Source: Aplectana chamaeleonis
Lineage: Eukaryota > Nematoda > Chromadorea > Rhabditida > Cosmocercidae
NCBI GenBank assembly: GCA_029168955.1
Contig: JAPDOI010001173.1
Coordinates: 149,737-213,736 of the forward strand
DNA: 64,000 bases
Direction: 5' to 3'
The notes beneath the pieces are model-generated. The model saw only the letters and a list, made by a program, of their open reading frames with translations. It ran no database searches and had not been told where the DNA came from. Below are positions 46,158 to 56,489 of this stretch, piece by piece. The first letter of the stretch is position 1; the number at the start of each line of letters is the position of its first letter. A program made the translations under genes and the position numbers.

Positions 46158-46165
46158 CTGGCAAT
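46158..46165. other. 8-bp target duplication (CTGGCAAT) of the hAT element
   Basis: CTGGCAAT here and at 50822-50829. Removing one copy with the element restores an uninterrupted reading frame across APLLAILFMDSYER. Confidence 0.93.
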
Positions 46166-46413
46166 CAGGGATGTGCGGAAATTTTTTTTTGGAAACAGAA
46201 AACAGAAAATTCAGTTTGACAGAAAACAGAAAACAGAGAAAAATCTCCAAAAACGGGCAGAAAACAGGGAACAGAAAATTTTCAAAAATCAATAAAAAGT
46301 ACACTATATAAGTTTTTTTTTCCACAGCATTAAATTTTTATACATTTTTATGTTATAAACGTTTTTCAGCTTAATTTTGACAATCCAACAATTGGCCAAT
46401 CCAATGGATCGAC

Positions 46414-46484
46414 CGGGTGGGTGTTGGGGGGGGTGTTGGAGGGACACACCGGGTGATTTTTGCATCCCATTTCCAATTGTGGTG
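46414..46484 (-). mobile_element. Harbinger-like MITE P3, first fragment
   Basis: CGACCGGGTGGGTGTTGGGG to GATTTTTGCATCCCATTTCC matches the complement of the P1 interior. The rest of the element (CTGTGTGTATCGACCGGG to the TIR) lies at 50424-50474, so about 3.9 kb was inserted within it. Confidence 0.7.
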
Positions 46485-46861
46485 CGCGCGAAGCGCGCAC
46501 CTGATTTGGAAAAGGATTGCTTCCGCGCACAACCCTCATTCCAGAATCCCGGTTCGGGAGGAATCTTGAGACAAGGGACTTTCACAAAGGATGGAGCAGT
46601 AAGGGTTTTCAACGTTGCCCAAATTTGAGAAAAATCCGCCTCGTGGTTCTCGAGATATTAAAAAAATCGCGAATTTTAAAACGTGTGTGTGTATGTGTGT
46701 GTCTAAAGAAATTTAGTGATAAGAAGTTTGGTCGGTCATTCAAGAGAAGTGGAGTGATAACGTGATAAGACTTAATAGAGCTCGAGCGACGTTCTCCCTC
46801 AGGCCCATCAGGGACCATATGCTCCGCGTGCGGAACACAAATTTAAGTGCACCAAGCGCTG
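46485..46861. other. Unassigned sequence before the second satellite
   Basis: Contains a (GT)n stretch near 46684 and no recognised gene. Confidence 0.3.
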
Positions 46862-47995
46862 TATGAAGTGGACGGGGCCCAACTGGGAGTGCGTAGAGCG
46901 CCGTAAAATGGACGGGACTCAATTGAGTGTGCGTAGAGCGCAGGGAAAAGTGGTCGGGACCCAACTGGGAGTGCTCAGGGCTCCGGAAAAAGTGGGCGGG
47001 ATCCAAGTGGGAGTGCGTAGGGCGCCGAAAAAAGTGGTCGGGACCCCAGTAGGAGTGTACAGCGCGCCGGTAAAAGTGGGCGGGACTCAAGTGGAAGTGC
47101 GTTGGGCTCCGGGAACTGTGGACGGGACCCAACTGGGAGAGCGTAGGGTGCCGGAAAAAAGTGGACGGGACCAAAGTAGGAGAGCACAGCGTGCCGGTAA
47201 AAGTGGGCGGGACCCAACTGGGAGTGCGTAGGGCGCCGGAAAAATGGTCGGGACCCAAGTAGGAAAGCACAGCACGCTGGCAAAAGTGGGCGGGACCCAA
47301 CTGGGAGTGCGTAGGGCGCCGGAAAAATGGTCGGGATCCCAGTAGGAGAGCACAGCGTGCCGGTAAAAGTGGACGGGACCCAACTGGGAGTGCGTAGGGC
47401 GCCGGAAAAATGGTCGGGACCCAAGTAGGAGTGCACAGCACGCTGGTAAAAGTGGGCGGGATCCAAGTGGGAGTGCGTAGGGCGCCGAAAAAAGTGGTCG
47501 GGACCCCAGTAGGAGAGCACAGCGTGCCGGTAAAAGTGGACGGGACCCAACTGGGAGTGCGTAGGGCGCCGGAAAAATGGTCGGGACCCAAGTAGGAGTG
47601 CACAGCACGCTGGTAAAAGTGGGCGGGACCCAACTGGGAGTGCGTAGGGCGCCGGAAAAATGGTCGGGATCCCAGTAGGAGTGCACAGCGCGCGGTTAAA
47701 AGTGGGTGGGATCCAAGTGGAAGTCCGTAGGGGGCCGGGAACTGTGGACGGGACCCAAGTAGGAATGCACAGCGCGCGGGTAAAACTGGGCGGGACTCAA
47801 GTGAAAGTGCGTAGGGCGCCGGGAACCGTGGACGGGGCCCAAGTAGGAATGCACAGCGCGCCGGTAAAAGTGGGCGGGACCGAAGTGGGAATGCCTGGGG
47901 CGCCGGAAAAAGTGGTCGACACCCAAGTGGAAAAAACGCAGAGCGCCGGAAAAAAATGGTCGGGACCCAAGTAGGAGTGCACAGCGCTCCGGTAA
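46862..47995. repeat. Second satellite array, 42-bp units in inverse orientation
   Basis: About 27 units of the form GTAAAAGTGGGCGGGACCCA then ACTGGGAGTGCGTAGGGCGCCG. Two variants alternate to give an 84-bp period. The reverse complement (CGCACTCCCAGTTGGGTCCCG) is clearly the same family as the array at 18726-33560. Open frames across it are repeat artefacts. Confidence 0.93.
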
Positions 47996-48299
47996 AGGAA
48001 CGTGTGTCCTAAATAGCCGAGCAGGTGCAATCGGCAGAAAGGTCATGAACGGCGTGTTTTCTTCTTCTTATCGCTGAAGGAAGCCTTCGCTAAAATGAAA
48101 TGAAATTATCTAACTGTTTAGCTTCGCTACGGGAGGTTTATGATCTGGCATAATAATTTTTGTGAGAAACTCGTTAAAAGAAGTGAAATACTCGATGCAT
48201 TTGATTTGTCATGAGATATAACACGGAAGAAACACTAAAAGCTCGATGAAATGATGTTCTTCTTCTTCTTCTTCTTTGCAGCCACAGAGAGGGGTTCTG

Positions 48300-49560
48300 T
48301 CATAGGTTCAGAAACTCGGCCACTAGCACTGGATTCGTCCACAGATCCATTGTCGTCAATGTAGTCGGTCTTTTCGGGCAATTGAACAGGTGCGCAGTAG
48401 TATGCCCTTGACTACCGCAATCAGGACACTCGTCAGGTTTGCTGTTGTCAATCCTATGCAAGTATGACATAAGCATGGGGGAGTGTCCACAGCGTAACGA
48501 TGCAAGGGTGCACCTGGCACGCCTGCCAAGTTCCATCTCTGTCTCGTAGACCTTTGGAGGTGCGACTCCCAGGATGGGGTTTATGGCAACTCTGCTCAAG
48601 TGTTCCTTCACGAATCGGGTATGCTCCGCGCGCAAGAGACGGAGGCCTTCTTGTTGTGCTTCGGTCCATCTCTGCACATCTACTTTCGACGGAGCATCAG
48701 CGAAAGGCTTTCTGATACATCTCTTTCTCACCGGGTTTAGTACTCTTCGCAAAGGATGATTCGGCTGCTTCACGATGTTAGTGTACATTTGTTGCGCCTG
48801 GAGTTGGCAGTGGTCTCTAACTGGCAATATGCGAGCTTCGGCATGTAAGTGCTCTATTGGAGAGCTTTTGGAACAGCCTGTTGCAATTCGCAGAGCACAA
48901 TTTTGGACGCGCTGCAGCTTGGACCAAGAGGTGTCCGACACGATGTGCTGCCAGACTGGCGCAGCATACTCCAAGGCGGGTTGCACAATAGCCTTATACG
49001 TGGTCAGGATCGTTTCTTTATTGCATCCCCAGGACGTTCCACCGAGAGCACGCAGGACGTTCAGTCTTGTTTTCACTGTGGCTTGCTTCTGCTCAGTGTT
49101 CTTATGAAACTTCAACGAAGGATCCAACACGAGTCCAAGCAGCTTGGGGAATCGGGTGGCCTGCAATTGAGTTTCGTCCCATTTCACCATAGGATGGGCA
49201 CTGTGCTCTGCATTATCAGTGGAAAAGACGGTGACGGACGATTTGGAGGCAGAGACTGTGAGCATTTTGCGATCGAAGAAACATTTCAACTCGATCAAGT
49301 AGTCATTGATCTTACTGGTGGCTACCTTAATGTCGCGATCTCGGCACAGAATAGTAATATCATCCGCGTATGCAACGACCTTGATGTCTTGAGGGGGAAC
49401 GGGCAGATCTTCTAGATATAAACTGAAAAGTGCAGGCGATAAAACTCCTCCTTGAGGGACACCAGCGGCGATGGGGATGCTATTGGAAACATGTCCCTGG
49501 AATAGCACATTTGCCCGACGTCCTTTAGTGAAGGCAGTTATCCACCGCTTCTGCCATGGC
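48300..49560 (-). pseudogene. Copy C RT, C-terminal half (open)
   Basis: About 420 open codons: KPWQKRWITAFTKGRRA, GVPQGGVLSPALFSLYLEDL, the YADD box in VVAYADDITILC, then a thumb-like region and the C-terminal CPDCGSQGHTTAHLFNCP motif ending FLNL. No stops, so insertion was recent or the family is active elsewhere. It lacks a start and cannot make a complete enzyme. Confidence 0.9.
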
Positions 49561-49574
49561 TTGATGTCGTACGC

Positions 49575-49978
49575 TGCCACAGCTGCCGAGATGTCGTACG
49601 TTCGTGCCGTGGCAGTGTGGAGGAAAGAAGATCACCTCCGTGCAAACCGACGTCAATCCCTCCGCGGAGAGGGTTTTTGTCATGGGAGAGGTGATGGCTG
49701 GCTGCAGCTCTCCTGTGGATTCTTCTACAAATGGCCGGCGTCGAAAGGAATCCAGGACCCGCGAAGAAGAAGAAGTACCCATGTGCCACATGCGGCAGAG
49801 ATGTCAATTGGTATGGAACCAGCGTCCAATGTTTTGGATGCGAAAGGTGGTTGCACTTCTCTTGTTCGGGTCTCAGTTCTGTGAGGCACCACGATTCTTC
49901 CTTTCGTTGTATTGTGTGCTCCGCCTCCAGTAACTCAAATTCCTCATCTTCCAACCGCCCCCTATCTATTGTACACAT
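49575..49978 (+). pseudogene. Copy C inverted 5' part with 2A-like motif and PHD-like finger
   Basis: The frame 49731-49978 reads MAGVERNPGPAKKKKYPC, then Cys/His pairs of a PHD-like finger (VQCFGCERWLHFSCSGL) and SIVHIN at the start of the endonuclease. Upstream in the same frame is the hydrophobic WLAAALLWILLQ. NPGP is intact here, unlike copies A and D. Confidence 0.88.
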
Positions 49979-50423
49979 AAATGATGTTCCATTGATTTGG
50001 ATGTGTTCTGTGTTACCAAAAATCGAAATGTGAGTGTGGTTTTGAAAGGCCAAATCACGCGCGTTTTACTGAGCCTAGACATACGTACAATCGTCAAAAA
50101 ATGAAAATTAGGGTGGAAGTCACAAAATAGTATTTCAAGGCGCTCATACTTGCAAACTTTGACTGCGAGCGAACATTTGTTCTCAGAGAGCGCGTGATTA
50201 GCAATTCAAAACCACACTCACTTTTAGATTTTTGGTAACAAAGAACACATCCAAATCAATGGAACATCATTTCATCGAGCTTTTAGTGTTTCTTCCGTGT
50301 TAAATCTCATGACAAATCAAATGCATCGAGTATTTCACTTCTTTTAACGAGTTTCTCACAAATATTATTATGCCAAATCATAAACCTCCCGTAGCGAAGC
50401 AAAACAGTTAGATAAGGCTTTCT

Positions 50424-50474
50424 GTGTGTATCGACCGGGCTGGATACGTCGGCTCATCCACTATGAGCGGGGCC
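50424..50474 (-). mobile_element. Harbinger-like MITE P3, terminal fragment
   Basis: GTGTGTATCGACCGGGCTGG to CGGGGCC followed by TAA matches the left end of P1 and P2 in reverse. Confidence 0.75.
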
Positions 50475-50821
50475 TAAAGGATTCATCTACGGCAAACCTC
50501 TTGGTAACGGTAACCACTGTAAGATAAAGATAAGAGCTCGGTTTCTTGAATCTATTTTGGGTTGCGCAGCGCATTCATCATCGTATTCGTAAAGGCTTGA
50601 ATGCTTTTTGGGGCTATTTAGTGACTAGTTGGCGAGACGACTTTCCAGTCAGTAGGTTCGTCTCCCCCCTCCCCCCCCCCCCCACATGAATCGGGTACCA
50701 ACTCAAGGACCTCAGAGGGATAGGAGGTTTTGCTGTTTTCTGTCGAATTTTGCCTATTGTTACAGAAAACAGAAAAAATGGCCAAAAATGGGCAGAAAAC
50801 AGAAAATTCCGCACTTCCCTG

Positions 50822-51660
50822 CTGGCAATACTGTTCATGGACAGCTACGAGAGGAGTTGTTTGACTTCAGATGTTCTCTTTTATGGCCGCTATATCGACG
50901 ACATTATGGTTATCACGCAGTCATCAAGCGGGCTTCTGGAAGTTTTCAATCGTCTGAACTCCCGACACGAATCTATAAATCTGACAGTCGAAGCTGCGGA
51001 AGAAGACAAATACCTGCCATTCTTAAACGCAAAAGTCCGAATAGCAGGTGTGGTTCGCACGAAGTAGTATAAGAAACCCGTATCAAAGAATATTCTCCTC
51101 CACTCGCGCAGCTGCCACCCAGCCTATATGAAGAGGAGTGTTGTCAAGAGTTAACTCAGCGTAGGAAGGAAGCTAACGTCAGATGATCAGGGAGACATAG
51201 AAAGCCAGTTGGCTTAAATATTACATCAAAACGGCTACATCGAGAACGACTTCGTTACCTGGCGTCCGCATCAATCTTCTTCTGGAACTGCTCTTGTTCT
51301 TCCTTTTGTGAACGAAAGTTTTGCCAAGGAAGTGTAGTGTAACGATCAGCTCTTCCTCTCCGACTTGTGTTCCGCCCACCCGCCACGCTACGAGACCTTC
51401 TAACTTCATCCAGACTTTACGAAGACCGCTGTGGGCGTACCGGCTGCAGACATTGTACTGCAGATCTACAAATATGCCAAGCACGTAATGTAGTCTACAA
51501 GGTCACCTGCCTGGGATGTGGAGACTTTTACATCGGCAAAACCGGTAGGCCTCTCCACAAGAGGCTGGATGAGCAGATGCGCGCTCTGAGATCGCCGTCG
51601 TATCTCAACAGTGCATTCTCCGAGCATCGAACATCACGGCATGCATGTAGTCTACAGCCA
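50822..51660 (+). pseudogene. PLE: RT C-terminal part, linker and GIY-YIG endonuclease
   Basis: LFMDSYERSCLTSDVLFYGR and the catalytic YIDDIMVI box continue the RT. After in-frame stops near 51066, 51150 and 51212 the conserved YKKPVSK...HPAYMKRS linker is still readable. FRPPATLRDLL and a Cys/His cluster precede NVVYKVTCLGCGDFYIGKTG, the GIY-YIG signature, followed by RLDEQMRAL. By family this makes a nicking endonuclease-RT. Confidence 0.88.
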
Positions 51661-52443
51661 TGGAAGTAGGACCTAGTGGGGTTGCGGATTCTTCGAAACA
51701 TACTGTAGCCTGATAGTGTTATCACTCATTTTTTCGAAATAACTAGAATTGGTCGGTGAGTTTCGGCTTCCGCTCTCACATTTTCACCGGTTTTCATTGC
51801 TTCCACAGATGTGGTCGTATCGGTGAACACACAGACTCACCGATCTATCAAAGCTGTTCTGGAAAAATGAGTGATACCACTAACAAACTACCGTATGTTA
51901 GGACGAGTCCGCAACCTCACCAGGTCCTACTAAGGCCCCGGTCATAGATGGATGAGCCGACGCCTCCAGCCCGGTCGATACACACAGAATGCATTGGAAA
52001 TGGGATGCAAAAATCACTCGGTGTATCCCGCACCCCCAACACCCCAACACCCCGGTCGATACGTATGTTTAAAATGATGGAGTGAGGTTGAGAAAATCAC
52101 TCGATGTATCCGACGCGGTCGATATCCATGCAATACGTGGATGAGAAAATCACCGGGTGGGCGTGTCGAAGATAAAACATTGCGTATCACTAGAAAGCTA
52201 ACCTTACTGCTACCTCCGTGACTTCACCATACTCGCCTTCACTATTTCTCTGAACAGGTGCAATCCTGTTGGCCACGTAATCATCGTCATATCTAGTTGG
52301 ATGCATCGAGTGATTTTCTCAACCTCACTCCATAATTTTAAACATACGTATCGACCGGGTGGGTGTTGGGGGGTGCGGGGGGGGATGCAGATGCAAATAG
52401 CACCAACTATGACCGGGACCTAACATTGCTGTAGACTATATGA
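51647..52443. repeat. Palindrome in the PLE, itself containing MITE P2
   Basis: CATGTAGTCTACAGCCATGG and GTAGGACCTAGTGGGGTTGC at the left are mirrored by GCAACCTCACCAGGTCCTAC and, after P2, CATTGCTGTAGACTATATG. It breaks the GIY-YIG C-terminus. Confidence 0.8.
51934..52420. mobile_element. PIF/Harbinger-like MITE, copy P2
   Basis: TIRs GGCCCCGGTCATAGATGG / CCAACTATGACCGGGACC with TAA at 51931-51933 and 52421-52423. 487 bp, very similar to P1 apart from a shorter C-rich segment. Confidence 0.88.
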
Positions 52444-52615
52444 AGCCGCGCCAGAAATGAGAGCAAGTATACTGTATAAAAACATCACTGATACGGCCGA
52501 AAGTAAGATAAAGGAAGCTTTGGAGATACGGTTGCATTCCCCGCCGATGAACAACCGGGAAGAAATGAAGGATGCGATGAAGATGCTAACACTCCGATCT
52601 GACCTCACTGATTAG
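52444..52615 (+). pseudogene. PLE C-terminus
   Basis: Encodes PEMRASILYKNITDTAESKI, then KEALEIRLHSPPMNNREE, which fits the conserved KxxEAxxI...N...E end of GIY-YIG PLE proteins, followed by a TAG stop. Confidence 0.75.
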
Positions 52616-52936
52616 CGACATTTGACAGTCCCCACCATTTGTCGTTCGTGCTGTAGTTGAGCAGGTCGTTTCAAGAAGACCACCCTCCATCCACGCCTCC
52701 ACCGCGCAGCGGTAGGTCAGATCTGCGATGATGTTTTTCATGTATGTCCTGCGGCCATATAATCGCATTTTAGCCGCCAGATGATGGGTCTATGACCCGA
52801 ATCGTCGCGGATAAAATGGTTGATATCCAACTGTCGCCACAAATCGATTAGAGCTTCAAATTATTCCTATACATCACATTGATATGAGGCTCAGGAATAA
52901 TGCAATATTCATTTTCTGCCTTAGAATCTGTCGTTC

Positions 52937-52938
52937 AG
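52937..52938 (+). promoter_or_regulatory. Possible spliced-leader trans-splice acceptor
   Basis: TCTGTCGTTCAG lies directly before AATGGCC, one base ahead of the CYTH start codon. In nematodes such a site next to an ATG commonly receives a spliced leader. A cis 3' splice site is the alternative. Confidence 0.5.
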
Positions 52939-52939
52939 A

Positions 52940-53107
52940 ATGGCCAGGAACGTTGAAATCAAAGCCAAAGTAAGTAATCGTGAAGAGATTCTACGTCTGG
53001 CTCAAGAGTTGACCGATAAGAAGCCAGTTATCCTGGAACAACACGACATTTTCTATAAGTCGCCACAAGGTCGTCTCAAAATGCGCTCAGTGGAAGAAAA
53101 CGGCGTG
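52940..53107 (+). CDS. CYTH-domain (triphosphate-tunnel) protein, first exon
   Basis: 56 codons starting MARNVEIKAKVSNREEILR, with HDIFYKSPQGRLKMR further on, and ending at donor GTG/GTAAGT. The EIKAK motif and the RLKMR strand are hallmarks of CYTH enzymes (class IV cyclase / thiamine triphosphatase superfamily), which hydrolyse triphosphates using a tunnel of charged residues and a divalent metal. The start codon is supported by the adjoining splice acceptor. No further exons were recognised up to 64000, so they are beyond the window, too diverged, or lost. The next 400 bases hold a TTAA MITE, which would lie in the first intron. Confidence 0.75.
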
Positions 53108-53366
53108 GTAAGTTCATACATATAGAGAATAATGAATAAGGACGCTACCCAGCACCACTGGTTGCTCTATGGCCCGAAGGTACAAGTGGCGACCAAGGAT
53201 GAGCCGAATTCCGATTTCCGCAGGTTTTTAGGCCTCGGAATTCCGCTTTCCGATTTCCGAAAAATGGGTGTGGAAATTTGAACAAATTGCAGAAATAATC
53301 TTAATCTGCATCCACTGACAGAAGTTAACAAGTTGAGACTCTTCAACTTCTTTCAAGATTTGTTAA

Positions 53367-53905
53367 TGGCAGTTTTTACGATGAAAACGTATTCTAGTTC
53401 TCTGTGTTTCTGAGCAGGCAAGTATACGAAGTAAAAACTAATAGGAGAACCCTCTCACAAACTCAGATAATGAAGAAAAACTGCTTAATGAAATCTCTGG
53501 AATACTTGATTACGCCTGTTTGGTGTGTTCCGGGGAATTTCATTCTTTGAAGAATCCAGACGCCGGAAATGGTTTTGCGCATTAAAATTCTTGAGTAGTT
53601 TACATTGTTTGATGTTTCTTGTAGCAAACACCCCCCGAATATAATATGTTTTAATGCACATGCTCGGATGCTAGAATCTTTTTGTATAAATTTCAGAATT
53701 TCGGCAAGTGACTGCTTCTGTGGAAAGACGAACGGTGAACAACCGTATATGACTTGGGAGGGCAATCCAAAAGATCTGCTGGTCCACGGGATTTTCACCC
53801 TCCTGGCCGTTTTTCGTCTTACTTTCATCCTTGCCCTTCTTTGAGAGACTCAAAGCTTACGTTCCCGCTGGAAAACGGGCAATATTTCTATCCTGAACAC
53901 TGCCT
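53367..53905. mobile_element. TTAA MITE, copy M7
   Basis: TTAA at 53363-53366; left end TGGCAGTTTTTACGATGAAAA; right end ATCCTGAACACTGCCT followed by CTAA. 539 bp. The 121-codon minus frame inside is not recognised. Confidence 0.8.
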
Positions 53906-54094
53906 CTAAAGCAACTCAATTTCTATGGGATCCAGGAATGAGTCTAATTGAAATTTTATAATTAGTTAGACGTTAGTCGTTCAAAGAGCCAAAGCTCCTG
54001 TTAGTCAATAATCCTTAGCCGTTATGAATCTAGACTTTGACAATAAGCACTGCGAATGCCGAAAATAGCCTTCAAGGGTAAGGCCGGGATCATA

Positions 54095-55568
54095 CAGTTT
54101 ACCGCATTGTTAAAGGACAGGGTTCGGTTACGGCCACACACTAAAACTCCGGTGGAAACGCTGGCTCCTTGCCAAATTTCATTATCAATCGTCAGGTTAG
54201 CTGATTTTGTGGGTGAGTTGCGGTTTTTTTTCTTGTTTGTTCCGGCATTATTTTTGTTTCCGACAGTTTAAATACTACGAATAGGGTATATTCTTACAAG
54301 GGAAGTATAAAAATCGTAGGTCGGATCCGCGAAAACGACTAGTATGGTTAGTATCTCTTCTGGCTCAATAGTAAAAATGCGCAGTATCCCGCCGCGAGCC
54401 GCAGGTTCAGAAGAGTTATGAGCAATTTTTAAGCCTGGCGAAAAGGCAAGGGTACCCATCAGGCATTTTTTTTGGAGTTTCAAAAAATTTTCTCGGATTT
54501 AGCTCAAAAGTTGTATGTAGGGGTAATCTAGGGTGGTGAACACGAATCTGGAGTCCATTCGTCGAAATTTAGAGGTTTACTGTAGGCTACGGTAGGTAAC
54601 ATGTCATTTAGGGGTCAAAACCCATCTTAGTATTTCGAAAATCGACAAACGGACGTTAAATTCGTATTCTCCACCCCGAATAACCCCCGTATACAAAATT
54701 TGAGTAAAATCTGAGATTTTGACCAAACTACCGTATACCCACCGTAATCTACCGTAATCTGCAAAAAAATCGATAAACGGACTCCAGATTCGTGTTTAGC
54801 ACTCCAAATAACCCTCAGCAAATGATTTTGAGACATATCTAACGTAGAAAACCGGAAATCTCGAAAGTGGCGTTTTTCCCTCGAAATTTTCCCCGGTTGG
54901 GAAGCTTCAAACGAAATTAGCCGAAAACTTTTGAAAATCGACTAATAAATCACAGAATCGTGATCAGCGCCCCAAAAAACTCCCCTGGGAGAATTTTAAG
55001 TCAAATCTGGAACATTTTTCTAAAACGCTTCCAGAGCCCTCAATTAGTAGAAATAAGCGCCCAACCGAAAATCCGTACAAGTCCAAAACGCTGTTAGTCT
55101 GGACAAAGTACGGAAAAAGTGCGTTCACCCAAGATTTGCTCAGGGTGGTAGTTTTGGGTGCTGAACACATTTATGAGGTCCGTTTCCGGATTTTCCGAAG
55201 AATAACGCGATTTTTGGAAGGTACAAAAAGCACAAAAAATGAGCTTTTTAAGCTTGTAACTTCTTGGAACCTGCGGCTCGCGGCGGGATACTGCGCACTT
55301 TTACTATTGAGCCACAAGAGATACTAACGACACTAGTCGTTTTGGCAGATCAGACCTACGCTTTGTATACTTCCCTCGTTAGTGTGTGAGGGGAATTAGC
55401 CGTTTGTTCCGGGCTTCGCAGTGTCTTTTTTCAAAATTCCGTTTTAAAATCGAAAAAACGGCGAAGTCCTCTCGCACACTAAGAAAAGCCCCTATTCGTA
55501 ATATTATTTGAGTAGTTTTAGTGTGTGACCGCAACCGCACCATGTCCTTTCGACTTTGCGGTAAACTA
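54095..55568. mobile_element. TA-flanked TIR element containing a family X element
   Basis: The left arm CAGTTTACCGCATTG, with AAAGGACAGGGTTCGGTTAC, and the right arm GTGACCGCAACCGCACCATG, with GACTTTGCGGTAAACT, are inverted. The arms are separated by the family X element. Confidence 0.65.
54299..55375 (-). mobile_element. TIR element family X, copy 3
   Basis: The ends AGGGAAGTATA / GTATACTTCCCT extend into about 130-bp inverted ends (ATCCCGCCGCGAGCCGCAGG / CCTGCGGCTCGCGGCGGGAT). The interior matches 4423-5508 in inverse orientation (TTTTGGACTTGTACGGATTT, read on the minus strand). No transposase. Confidence 0.8.
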
Positions 55569-55957
55569 TAAAACTGTTCTGCGCAAATAGCATTCTCGGA
55601 TATAATTTCCAGAATATATTTCTGAACAATCTTGTTTGACTCGTCGGGGTAAGTCCTGCATGACCATATCTGTCGTATCCATTGACCTACGTTTACGACA
55701 TTCAGCGCTCGCAACATCCTCGCTGACAACCATTCTTGGATCTGGTATGTATTGCTCATGTAACGGTATCATATCTCTGTAATCTGCGCGCATTTTTTTG
55801 AAGGTCTGAAGAAGCCATTATTGGCGAAAGCTAGCCAAAATAAAAAGTGGAAGAAGAAGAGTCTCGAACCATCAAAAAAGAAACACATATCTGATGAGGC
55901 TCAGAGATAGCACTATATTACCAAATCTTGTTTCAGTTCTCGAGTACGACTGGTTAA

Positions 55958-56489
55958 AGGCAGTGGTCACGATGGAAAACGTTATCGAAAAAATTACAAA
56001 AATCAGCTTAGTTTGAAAACAGCTGAAAAAGTGTGGAGGTAGCGCGGTGCAAAACGGGCTAGAATTAGGGTTTCTTGGGCCCAAAGAAGCCAGTTCGTGC
56101 ACACGTGCACAGCGATGACGAAACAGATCGCAGTCTCATGCCGAGAAGTCAAAAATCATCGACGTTTAGAGGAAGAAATAAATACAAGTTTACCGAATAA
56201 AAAGAGTTAACAGTGGAAGAAAGCACTTTAGTCAATGTTTTTGACTAGATTTGTACATAAATTCGAAGGTTCATTGATTGATATTCAGTTGCAATGTTCT
56301 TGATGTAAGAGGTCATCGATGCCGATGATGTGGAGTGGGCTCGTCCACCATCAGAAGACAAAAGTTCAGGCTTCAAATTTGGCCCAAAACAGTGGTTTTT
56401 CGCGATTTTTTCACATATGTCCTACTACTCGAGACCCAGAAAAGGGTTAAGAGAGGAAAAACAAGCATATTTGATCGCGACCTTTGCCT
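55958..56489. mobile_element. TTAA MITE, copy M8
   Basis: TTAA at 55954-55957 and 56490-56493. Left TIR AGGCAGTGGTCACGATGGAA; the right end GACCTTTGCCT is more diverged. 532 bp. Confidence 0.78.

Larger units (their letters stand above)
48260..49978 (-). mobile_element. Non-LTR retrotransposon, copy C, with 5' inversion
   Basis: The target AAATGATGTTC is duplicated at 48249-48259 and 49979-49989. The 3' part (48260 to about 49560) is on the minus strand with a (GAA)n tail. The 5' part (about 49575-49978) is on the + strand. This is the standard product of twin priming. The middle of the element (most of the endonuclease and N-terminal RT) is absent. Confidence 0.94.
48105..50416. repeat. Palindromic element interrupted by non-LTR copy C
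   Basis: The left arm (TTATCTAACTGTTTAGCTTC ... GCTCGATGAAATGATGTTC) is mirrored by the right arm (GAACATCATTTCATCGAGC ... GCAAAACAGTTAGATAA). The left arm is split at 48259. Sequence CATTGATTTGGATGTGTTC resumes at 49990. Confidence 0.92.
46166..50821. mobile_element. Non-autonomous hAT element, 4656 bp
   Basis: TIRs CAGGGATGTGCGGAA / TTCCGCACTTCCCTG with an 8-bp duplication. Both subterminal regions carry repeated ACAGAAAACAGAAAA motifs, a hAT feature. No transposase is seen. The body holds a Harbinger-like MITE fragment, a satellite array, and a palindrome containing a non-LTR element. Confidence 0.92.
45937..52776 (+). mobile_element. Penelope-like element (PLE), split by several insertions
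   Basis: Coding blocks at 45950-46157, 50822-51650 and 52440-52615 are parts of one PLE: RT then GIY-YIG endonuclease. The outer limits are marked by an inverted pair: AAAATGCGATTATATGGCCG at 45938, mirrored at about 52750-52772. The hAT element removes continuity in RT. A palindrome with an inserted Harbinger-like MITE interrupts the end of the endonuclease part. Stops in the RT-endonuclease linker mean it is inactive. Confidence 0.85.

Noticed and set aside
51660..52776. Hammerhead ribozyme in the Penelope-like element
   Set aside because: Such ribozymes are known from these elements, but I could not find the CTGATGA and GAAA core in the right order on either strand.
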